From Chondrilla cf. caribensis (taxonomy: Eukaryota; Porifera; Demospongiae; Chondrillida; Chondrillidae): 15,780 nt of DNA. The position numbers were made by a program, and so were the translations under genes. How positions within the stretch are numbered: the stretch's first letter is position 1; each line of letters begins with the position of its first letter. Below, one piece after another: positions 1 to 11,000 of the stretch. The DNA lies in the NCBI GenBank assembly GCA_964020155.1, contig OZ026568.1, positions 1,634,540 through 1,650,319 on the forward strand. Direction: 5' to 3'. The notes beneath the pieces were generated by a model. It had not been told where the DNA came from. It worked only from the letters and a program-made list of their open reading frames with translations, and did no database searches.

Positions 1-420
1 TCTGTCCCAAAACAGTGCACTTAGTACGAACACTCCTTCAAAGATTCAGTAATGCAATTGCTTCCATTTGTCAGTATTGAACAGCTTCGTTATCAGAAGA
101 TACTATATACCGTGTTCCGATTGTGTATTCTGATTGTTTTTTATGACCGTATACTATAATATAGCGTGTGGAACTTCCTAACGAACTGGCAAGAAGTGAC
201 GAGATTTTCCGCGGTCTCGTGTACTTGTCTACGTTTGGTGTGTCATATAATCTACACAGCTCGCCTTACCCCAGTTGAAAATGTATTAATTTTACTAATC
301 AAACGATAAGTTCGTGTGACTTGGCACTACGGGCACTGAGCTACCGAACCAAGTGCATGACAACGGTATCTCCTTGGATTGTATGGTTGGTCAATATATC
401 TTCAAGGCAGTGACTACAGT
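1..420. promoter_or_regulatory. CpG-dense stretch, possible promoter region of the plus-strand receptor gene
   Basis: I count about 18 CpG dinucleotides in the first 420 bases, against roughly 22 in the next 2,280, so CpG is about four times denser here. The first exon of the minus-strand gene at the other end of the window is similarly CpG-rich, which suggests that 5' ends in this genome escape CpG loss. By analogy this block may hold the transcription start of the Ig/FN3 gene downstream, or of a gene outside the window. I see no clear TATA box tied to a start codon and no open frame that looks like an exon. Confidence 0.3.
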
Positions 421-2735
421 TGCTAACAACAAACATGTCTAAAGGTGCCCTTTCCTAATAATCCATCATTCCAATTGTTCCCATCTATACCCTATAGGCT
501 ATTTATTTTACGTCTTGACTGTGGATTATATAGTTTCATGTTCATCATCAGCCCTTAACACAGGACTTGTTTATTGTGTTGTGTGTGTCACACTGGTGGT
601 TATCCCATATTCATTGAGCTCTAACTGTCTCTGTAGGTCTCTCAGTACTGGGTCAGCAGGAAGGTGAGCTGAGCTGAATGGAATTATGGTGAAAACAAAA
701 CAGAATATGTCGTTTTCAGTGTAACAGTTATTGTAGTGATACAACATCAAACAACTAATTATTATTGTAGCTGTGAATTATGAGGGTAGTCCGATCCAAT
801 ATATTATTGTAGTATCAAACTATTATAACTGAATCAGAAGTTGTCAAGTCATGATAAATTCATGATGAAAGTATCCATTGTTGTGTACCCCTTTTTGCTC
901 TCTATATAGCTATGTATGTATGTATTGTGGGCATTTTATGAATGGCGTGGGGTGATTGCGAAATGCCTGGTTAAATTGGTCCAGGAGTTAATGACCTTGA
1001 TCACTCAGTGTAGTACTAGATTCATTATAATACTGTATTAATTTCAGTGAATCACTGCTCTTAATAAATTTATTTCTATATTTGGTCCATTGCTGCATGT
1101 GCGCATGCTCTGAAAAAAATCTTCCTCAAATTAGTACTTGATTTACAAAACATTCAAACAGCTGCAGTAAACATCTTCAACACAATGAACATGAACAGAC
1201 TTGAGAGAAAAAAAGCCAATTAGCAATGACATTCATGTTTCTGACATTGTTTGAGAGGGACATGAATCTTTGTTTGCCTCATCTTTGTTTTCCTTTTGTA
1301 TCCATTCAGCTGGATCTCTTTCATCCTTTACATCTTAGGGCTAGCGATATCCTTTCCCTCCTTTTCATATGATATTGATGTCTACGAATTTCTTGCTTCC
1401 ACAGTCAAATACACAATGTTGGCAACTCTATCTCCCCTGAAGTTGTCCAACTCACTCAATAGAGTTGAATACCCTGGATCCCAATGTGGTCACCAGAATT
1501 GAAATAAAGAAGGGTACCTTTATGTATGTGTGGAACATTTTTGAGGAGTATGGATGAAGATACACAACAACAACGGTGACAGAATAAACAGTGTAAAGTA
1601 TAAACAATATGTTATACACTACTCAACAGTAAAACCACATTGGTGTACATTGATCATTTGAAGAGGGGTGCAGGGGGTATTTTGAGTCATGATGAAGGGT
1701 ACTTTGGGTCTCAAGAAGGGTTCTGTACCCTTAAAAATGACTTGGAGACCACACTGCTCGATCTTGGTAAAGCTGGGGTAATTACGACTGTCTTTACTTG
1801 AGTATCATATCAAAGTCAAAACTTGTTATCCTCTTACTTGTCATTTCCGTTAATACCAGAAATTAATTAACCACTGTTTAGTGCTTTCGTACAGTTAGCA
1901 TGGAAAGTCGATTGCATGAGCAACCTGAAAATTGCATCTGTCATTTGATAAACATATTATATTATCACTTCACTACTAGTCATGTATTACCAAAATCAAT
2001 TACCACAACTAACGTGTAAAAATGGCATATTCAAAAATGAATTGCTCTATTCATTAATTATTTGTGTTTTAGATGCTATGTTGTGTGTTAACTCTATTCT
2101 GCTGCAAGTTGGTTTCCCGAACTTCCCTTATCTGAATAGCTTTTATAAGCCAATGTCCACAGAGGGACAGATAACTGTACTTGACTTAGGACTGTAACAT
2201 GTGCTCCAGGTGTATGGTGTCCAGTCAAACATCAACTACGTACATAGCCCATACGATATGGAACATATAGGATTAGATGCTGTTAAATTCGAGTGATGGT
2301 ATGCATGTACTTACAATGTCTTACATACACACAGTAAGGTTTTTTCCTAGAGGTGGACGCTTGTATTGAAATACTTTGCATTTGCGTGACTGTTGCTGAG
2401 GTTCTCAACTACATACAAATATACGTATATATTATGTGCATATTGCATGAGTCATGGCAGCACATGTATGTGCAGCTAGGATCCCAAACCTGAGTCAAAT
2501 TGGTAATTTTCTGATATCATGTTTCTGTATGTGTTTCAGGATATTTTATCTCAATCTTCTGTGAATGTTGATGTTGGGGTGTTCCTTTCTATAATTTCAA
2601 ATCATCAAACATACATGCGTATGTACAATACAAGTGTATACCTGCATGTACAAACACTATATTTTGTGTATAATAGTCTACATGTATATACCAACTTCTT
2701 TAACTGCTTTTGTTCATCTTTTGCACTCTCTGTAG
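421..2735 (+). other. Long 5' non-coding stretch, probably intron or upstream region of the receptor gene
   Basis: No domain-bearing exon was found here. Short open frames exist (for example 1296-1502 and 1982-2197), but they lack splice signals in a useful phase, and their translations show no known domain. A candidate micro-exon at 637-663 is listed separately. The signal peptide expected for a secreted Ig/FN3 protein should lie in this stretch or upstream of it, but I could not place it: the hydrophobic starts I read (865, 2073, 357) run into stops or lack a phase 1 donor. Confidence 0.5.
637..663 (+). CDS. Candidate 27-nt micro-exon joining in phase to the first Ig exon
   Basis: A pyrimidine-rich acceptor ending in CTGTAG at 631-636 is followed by 27 bases and a strong donor GTGAGC at 664. 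Read in phase 1-1 it gives LSVLGQQE, and the last base plus the first two of the exon at 2736 form a Val codon. The join would read EVIIDSYPPV, a sensible lead into the Ig domain. No start codon precedes it in frame, so a further 5' exon would be needed. The signals and phase fit, but 27 bases is little information, so this could be chance. Confidence 0.28.
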
Positions 2736-3002
2736 TTATCATTGACTCTTATCCTCCTGTCACCGCTGTTGAGCAAGGAGAGAGCATTGTACTGGTGTGT
2801 AGAGTAGTGGGTGTTCTGCCATCAGTGACACTTTCCTACAGTTGGGTCTGCAATGGAGACCCTTGTGAGGGTACTGAAGTGGTGTCTGGTAATAGACTGA
2901 GGATTGGTGCCATCAGTAATAGTGTTCATGGTGGGACGTTCACATGTAGTGTAGCTGGAAGTGGAGTGTCAGTCAGTGGAACATTCACTTTTACTGTGAC
3001 TG
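2736..3002 (+). CDS. Exon: Ig-like domain 1
   Basis: The acceptor CTCTCTGTAG precedes 2736 and the donor GTGAGG follows 3002. The exon is 89 codons, phase 1-1, starting IIDSYPPVTAVEQGESIVL. Ig hallmarks are the B-strand Cys (VLVCRV), the C-strand Trp (YSWVC) and the F-strand Cys (GTFTCSV). An extra Cys pair in VCNGDPCEG, just after the Trp, could form a second small disulphide. The canonical YxC tyrosine of the F strand is replaced by Phe, which is tolerated in the fold. Confidence 0.85.
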
Positions 3003-6000
3003 GTGAGGAAAAAGTACTCAGTTTACCTACAGGATATATCAAATGTGTGTTACTGCCATGGTTGCACCAATATGGTATTGGCTATACGTAGCTTGTCAGT
3101 CAGCCATCTATCATGTTGGTATTGGCTATACAGTGAAAGATTAAGTTTATCATGTCATGTCATTTGCCTTTGAGACTACTACATATGTTGAATCATCTAC
3201 AGAATGTCTGAATTGAGATCATCCATTAGGGGAATTAATAGCAAGAATGTTTTATTTGTATATTGAGATAATTTGTAATTATTTCTTGTGGAGCAACCAA
3301 TTGGCCATACAAAATTTTAGATTGGCTAACAGTATCAGAGAATATATTGATGTTGTTTTATTGGTACATCCTTTGAGTGTGTGTCCAATTACTAATAGTA
3401 CCATAGTGTGAAGAAATGTAATTTAAGTTGTATCGTGGTTGAGGGGTGGATCGAAGTAAGAACTATGGATACATGAGCCATGTAGTACAGATCAGTGATA
3501 CAACACAGGTCACCTGATGGTTTCCATGGTTAGGAGGATTAAGTGAGATCAAGGCAGGAAATTAGTACACACATTTCTATTGCTTAATATAATATTATTT
3601 TTAGCAATAGAAATGCGCATGTATGCAGTATAAATTGTTTATTATTCACTAATCCAATATACCTTGTCAACTGTATTACATGTACTCTTGACAATGTCAC
3701 ACTTCTTGTATGTAATGTGTTATTCTTTGCAGACATTTAGTACATGGCTTTTAACCAACATCAGGTTTGGAGTCTTTTGCTAAGCCTTACTATTGAGCAA
3801 ATTCTTGCAATTACTGCTCCGTTCCATGTTGATGTGCACTATAGTGGACTACCTGCATGTTGTACCACATTCACCTGTAGTTATTACCTGAAATTATTAC
3901 ACTGTATTGTGCCTAACCTATCATTCACATCCATTTCACCATGAACATATTACGTATTTTCACAGAACCTATTAAAAACTTGCATATGTGCTATGTATAT
4001 GATGTATGATAATATAATCATATGCATACATACTCCATTTAATGTTGATATAAATATTCACATTCAGTTGACATTTGCAGTGCATTCACATGTAGATGGA
4101 CTGGTATTGTCTGCTCAAGGGTCTGCTGTACGTGACTACTTCATTCCAAGGGACAGCTTCATCACAGACAGCTCTCTGATAACATCAGGTGGAAGCTCAG
4201 CTGTGGTAGCTTGTCGCAGTACTAACAGAAACCCAATGTGGTCCTACCCTAATGGTACTGCAGTGACTACTGTAACAACAGTCAACGTCTACCAGAACAT
4301 TCGAAATAATGCACGGTCCGATCTAATAATTGGTGATGTATCCACCTTCACCAATGGTGACTATACCTGTACTGGTACCTTTACTGGTGGAAGTATATCA
4401 GCAGTACTAGGATTGTATATTATGAGCGGTGAGTTTGTGTGTATGTGTGCATGCATCCGTGCATGTGTGCTTGCATGTGTACATGCGTGTGTGCATGGAT
4501 GAGTATGTGGATGCATCCATGAATACTGTGTACAGTTTTATCACTGTACAATGTGGCAGTTTTGTTACAATTTAATGTATTGATTATCCAATGGCATATA
4601 TATAATTCGGTTTGCATGTTTGTGTGTTCATATATCAACCTCAATTTATGGTACAGAACACTACCAAATGCTACGTGATAGCAAACAAGGTCCTGGGGAG
4701 TGTACTTTGGGGATTAAAAATGGCCATTTACCTGTTCTCTTGTTCCTTGATTGCTAAGCACCATTTTCATTACCAACTCTCTTGGTCTTCCAGTAGCTGG
4801 CACTAGCAAACTGGTCAATTTGTATTTGTACAGCAAAGATATTGGCAAATGTGGTTATGAAGATGCCATGTGGGGAATTCATTGGTAATCATAACATGTG
4901 TAATATTCAGTATTATAGTTCCAACAACCCTCAGTCTATACATATTGTAACATGATTAATTTCTTCCTTGATCTTTCACTCAATTTGTTATTCAGCTTGT
5001 CACATTCTATGATAATGCTGTATATGAATTTTGTATATATTTCTTTGTCCTATCCATAATAGATGAACTGCAAAGTTCCATGTTACCCATTTTATTGATG
5101 TTCTCATGATTGCTACTTTTAATGGCTGTTAATGGGGACCTGTCCATGTCTGTGATTGGATGTTGACAGCAATCAATTAACCTGACCTATTGTCTCCTGA
5201 CTTGCACTGCTTACATGATGTTTTAATTAACACACGAGTCCATGTACATACATACCTTTGAAGGCTTTCATAGTCATGTATGTACTGTATGTACTGTATG
5301 CATATATTATTATACATGTAGTCCTGCAATAGCAAATAACACTGTACTTTATTTCAAGTTAAGATACGTATTATAGTATTGGAGTGGCCTGAGGTATGTA
5401 AGGTGTGGCTTTATTTCATTGTTAAGATAATAAAAGGTTGCCTTCAAGCAGTGGAGAAGCTGCGAATACATGACTGATGAAATGCTACATTGAATTGTTT
5501 GTTGTGTTATCTGTGGATGATGAATTGTGTGCAGTTAAACATATACATAATAATATTATATATGTTGATTCCCTGTGCTATCATTCTGCCAATTCACACA
5601 GCCACATCACTGAGTTCCCCAACCAGCTTGATGACAGGGACTGCTACTGCTACTAGTATTGTGGTGACGTGGAATGGAGCTGGCTCTCCAGTGAACGGGT
5701 ACTACATCAGTTGGAGGAGGACAGACCTTGGTGACAGTGCTACTGCAGAATATACACAGGTTACAGGGTCTACAATGGACATGCTGACTAACCTGTTTGC
5801 TGGTGTAACATATGATATCACTGTATGGTCAACCGATGGTACACGAGTTAGCTCTCCTGTTAGCCGTCAAGTAACAACTTCAGAAAGTGGTGAGTTGTCA
5901 CTCTGTGTAGACTGAGTACAGCAGACTCACATTCTAGATCCACACACACACTCACAGGCTCTTGTGCTCCTTGTGAACACTGCCTTAAATCCTTTCTCAT

Positions 6001-8030
6001 AAGCAGGGTGGTGGAATCTTACCACATGGTACTATTCTACTGTAACTGACATTAGAACTATCACCGAAATCATCCGGAGCTCCTACTGCTAGTGTTTGGG
6101 TTTATTATTCAAACATTATTCTGTACCTGTACTGGTTGTGAACACCAGTCCCCTCTCCAGTGTAGTCCAGTATGACAGTGTTATGGGTGATGTTACCTGT
6201 TCTGTACTTCACATCTCCAGCTCCTACTGTCCCTCGACTACTGAGAGTAGTAGACTCTTCATCATGTCAGTTGGACTGGCTGCCTCCTGCTCAACCCAAT
6301 GGTGCTGTGACGTACACTGTACAGTACCAGACAAGTGGGAGCTTCATGGACTTGACCACTGGTCTCACCACCACTCACCACTCAGCAGTTAATCTACTAT
6401 CTGGTACTAGTGTGATAGTGAGGGTGCAGGCAGTCAATACTGCTGGGACAAGTACCAGCAATACTGTTGTATTACAAGGTTTGTATGTGAGACATGATTG
6501 CATGTACACATTGTATATCTCTGCCATATCATTGCAAGCTCTTGTATCCTTTTGTGTTCATATGATTACCTCATGAATAAATCATGATGGTCCGAGCTCT
6601 GCAAGCATTGCAGATTTTTTTTAATTATTCCAAGTCCTTATGCAGTTGCTTGAAATTGTTCAAATACTGATTTAGTTGGTGCCTGTGTCCAAAACGGACA
6701 TACTTTTCCTTGCTTTTCCTACATGGGCTTCTTGTCTTACTCTTTCCTAGTTCCTGTCCTCCCTCAACCGGTGTCCCCCATGGCTGTACTGACCCCACCA
6801 AGCACCATCACTGTGTCCTGGAGTGCTCCTACTGGTGTGGACTGTCCAACAATAGATGACTACATCGTGGTCTACAATGATGGAACTGGTAACATGACAG
6901 TCTCTTCTTCTACCTCACCCCGGATACTACCAAACCTACAACATGGCACTACATACTTCTTGTTTGTGGCTGCTCGTAGTGAGGGAGTTCCTGGAATGTC
7001 AGTAGCTACAAATCCTTCAAGTATCACTACATTGTTGGCAGGTATGTATGTAGACTGTGGTACTGTATATTCTTGAGTACTACATTATACTACATACGTA
7101 GGTTGTACATACAATGTGTATGACTTTACGTATAACTAACTCATTTCTCATGTCCATACATGGTTTCTGCACTAACCATATTCATGGTCTGCATGCCTAG
7201 TATAGTAGCATCACGGCTGAAGGTTTCCTCAGTGATATGTATGATTATGACCATTCTGTGTTTATTGTTAGCTAGGAACAAGTACAGTAGAAAGGTTTCT
7301 TTTTATTTGAGTCTTTTGTCCTACAGCTCCAGTCTTTGGTACACCCTTGACAAACTCCACATCTGTTCAGTTGACCTGGAGTCCAGTAACCCCTGGATCA
7401 GTCCACTCTTACAGGCTAACCATCACTGGGGGAGGAACACAGCAAACAGCTACTGTGCTTGTCCCTGGTAGAGATCATGTGTTCAGTGGTCTCACACCAT
7501 TCACTGAGTACACTGTTACCATAGCAGCAGTGGACACCATGAATAGAGAGGGGGTGATGACCACCAGGACAGTGACCACAGCCAAGTCAGGTATGAATGA
7601 ATGGAGAGTATGTGTAGTTTCTCCTCTCACCAATCCTGTGCTGCACATTAACACTTTTCACCCACACTTATTGTGGTCACTGGGTCCAGAGTTAGTGAAT
7701 GTGTAATACTGTTAGTGTAAGCAGATATAAGCAGGTGTGATGTAACCAGTGAATCATTGATTTCCTAGTTTCTCTTCAGACTATACCACAATGATGTAAA
7801 CTTTAGTACATGGTTTGGTTCATATCTCTGTAACCACCAGCCAAAGTGCATTGAGTGTGCAGCACTGTTGATGAAGCATCTTAGATTAAACATCTTGGAA
7901 AACTTGAACTATATCATTGTCTATCTTCGTGGACTCGGTATTTGTAGACAGATACAGGCAATACATTCATTACCCATTGACCTGGTGACCCCAATGATTG
8001 TGGACAGTGAGCATGTACGTATATCCTTTA

Positions 8031-8080
<50 letters not shown>

Positions 8081-11000
8081 NNNNNNNNNNNNNNNNNNNN
8101 NNNNNNNNNNNNNNNNNNNNNNNNNNNNNNNNNNNNNNNNNNNNNNNNNNNNNNNNNNNNNNNNNNNNNNNNNNNNNNNNNNNNNNNNNNNNNNNNNNNN
8201 NNNNNNNNNNNNNNNNNNNNNNNNNNNNNNNNNNNNNNNNNNNNNNNNNNNNNNNNNNNNNNNNNNNNNNNNNNNNNNNNCACAATGGTCATACATTGTA
8301 TACATGATATAGTCCAACAAGGATCCGAATGTAGATGGTCTGTTTATACTGATGTACCTTCTATCCCACACATCTAGCTCCTACTGCTAGTGTTTGGGCT
8401 TACCATTCAAACATTATTCTGTACCTGTACAGGCTGTGAACACCATTCCCCTCTCCAGTGTAGTCCAGTATGACATTGTTATGGGTGACGTTACCTGTTC
8501 TGTACTTCACATCTCCAGCTCCTACTGCCCCTCGACTACTGAGAGTAGTAGACCCTTCATCGTGTCAGTTGGAGTGGCTGCCTCCTGCTCAACCCAATGG
8601 TGCTGTGACGTACACTGTACAGTACCAGACAAGTGGGAGCTTCATGAACTTGATCACTGGTCTCACCACCACTCACCACTCAGCAGTTAATCTACCATCT
8701 GGTACTAGTGTGACAGTGAGGGTGCAGGCAGTCAATACTGCTGGGACAAGTACCAGCAATACTGTTGTATTGCCAAGTATGTATGTATGCATGCACATAG
8801 GTATAGATATATAGGTATGTACTACATATGTACATACATACATTTATGTATGTAGTTGTATGATTCACTATGAAGAATAGGCAGAATATTGATACTTAAA
8901 TGAATCAAGATTTGTGTCAGACTGTAAAAACCGCAATGCAAACCTTGTTTGTACAATTTGTTTCTGGAAAGTATGCCATATTAACCAGTTAAGTCAGATA
9001 GAAAGATCAAGCTACATTGTACACAACTCAATGAGGATATTCCCGGAGAAAATGGTTGAAAAAAGTAATTTTGAGATGAATTTATGTTGGATAAAATTAA
9101 TCAGTTATGATAATGTACATCCTTTACAGGAGGATGGTACTATATATATATATTAATCCATTTCTTAGATCCTCGACCAGTGTCCCCCATGGCTGTACTG
9201 ACCTCACCAAACACCATCACTGTGTCCTGGAGTGCTCCTACTGGTGTCACCTGTCCAACAATAGATGACTACGTCGTGGTCTACAATAATGCGAGTGGTA
9301 ACATGACGGCCCTAACCACTGGGCTGACATTAACTCTACCAAACCTACAACATGGCACTACATACTCCTTGATTGTGGCTGCTCGTAGTGAGGGAGTTCC
9401 TGGAGTGTCAGTAGCTACAAATCCTCCAAGTATCACTACATTGTTGGCAGGTATGTATGTGGACTGTGGTATTGTATGTAGGATTGTATGTGGACTGTGG
9501 TACTGTATGTAGGTATGTATGTGGACTGTGGTAGTGTGTGTAGGTCTTTGGGCATGGAAAATACACAAACAAGAGCTGGTTATTCGTTTCTATGGACGAT
9601 TATGTAACATATCTATGACTACACACAGCTAATTACTTCCAAGTGACAGCAAGTAAACGAACTCACTCCCAACTCACCAACCATGCCTTCCACAAATAAT
9701 ACTTGGTAGTTGTATAAGTGTACTTAATAATGTTAAGCGTATGTACGAGTAAGTTTCATTTCCCAGCAACTTTATCCAGGGAGGGTACAGTGGAGTTACT
9801 TTTTTACTCCAAAAACATATACGTGTACTCTGCAATGTTCCTGTCTTCATGCATGAGACAATGTACAATCTTGGGACAAGACTTATTGTAAAATCATACT
9901 TATGTTATCACTGTTGCAATTGCATACTATGTTGATGCATTCTTTCACAGATTTGAATTACACTTATATGTGACATTTTGTGAATATTTCAATTTATGAA
10001 TTAGCTCCAAGACCAGTATCTGTTGTCAACACACCACAAGCTGTGACCAGTACAAGTGTAATGGTTTCATGGTCACCAGCTGACAATCCCGTCATTGGTA
10101 CAGTCACAGGATATCAACTGACTGTAGTGATTCTAGGAACTACTGACAATACTACCCACTCTAACGTCAGTGTTGATGGAGGGTCTACTTCAGGAGTCTT
10201 GGATTCCTTAGGTAAGCAACACTGGGTACATGGATGTGTGCTTATATAAGTATATAAGCATCCACACTTCATATGTACCACATGCATTCACACTTCATTA
10301 TAGTGCATATACGCTACTTCAAATTTTATTGAACACACGCATGTACACACCAAGAATATCTACTTGTATGTAATATTTCATGCACTCACACGCATACAGG
10401 CAGGTGCATGTCCCCACAAGCATACACAAGTATGTACATGCAGACCACGATTATGTAATTTGTATCCACTCACACACACATATGCATGTAAAAATGCACG
10501 CAAACATGTACAGTGTCATATACCTTAGGTGTCACGTAATGTCATTAATTTTATTTGTAATCATGTCATCCTACAGATCCTGGTGTACCATACTTTGTGG
10601 AGGTTCGTGTGATGGAGAGTGTGAGAGGATTGGGACTTCCCAGAGCATCCAGTGTGTTCTTCTCACAGGAAACAGGTCAGGAGTTATCTGTAATGCTATT
10701 TACGTTTATTGCTATATTTTCATCACAAGCGTGTTCTGCTGTGTAGATGCCGACCCAACTACTCAAGTGTCTGATTTGAACTACGATTCAAAAAACAGAA
10801 TATTGTCGTGGAGGCCCATACCCCTAATTAATGCCCACCATTTCTTCAGCTATTTACTCTCTTTCACCCCTAGAAGTCAGGATTGTGACCAAAATCCTCC
10901 CACAAAAAATGTTCGTTACACACACTGCAATGACACCTGTTTTGTTCAACTGAATTTGACATGCATTGCTGGCTATACAGTGACCGTAACCATTTCCGAT

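Larger units (their letters stand above)
7591..8518 (+). other. Intron between FN3d and FN3b', containing the assembly gap
   Basis: The readable parts (7591-8036 and 8281-8375) show no exon with usable splice signals. The last 143 bases (8376-8518) belong to the duplicated block. Because 200 bases are unknown, an exon or further repeats may be missing. Confidence 0.6.

Noticed and set aside
1296..1502. 68-codon plus-strand frame and, antisense to it, a charged frame of about 34 codons near 1215-1320
   Set aside because: No splice signals in a usable phase and no recognisable domain. The antisense frames are broken by stops. It could be an old transposon or gene relic, but I cannot name it.
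2519..2735. Extension of the Ig1 frame upstream to an ATG at 2519
   Set aside because: The stretch before 2736 reads as low-complexity intron translation and a good acceptor lies at 2726-2735, so the frame is open by chance.
3744..3944. Hydrophobic frame that might be a signal-peptide or Ig exon
   Set aside because: The nearby acceptor leads to a TAG in phase 1, and it lies after the first Ig exon. No Ig pattern is present.
6096..6392. Frames of 98 codons at 6096-6392 and 8394-8690 that resemble each other
   Set aside because: They are the same wrong frame in the two copies of the duplicated block; the FN3 pattern is in the other frame.
7868..8377. Open frames running through the N block on both strands
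   Set aside because: They consist of unknown bases and TG-repeat translation; nothing supports coding.
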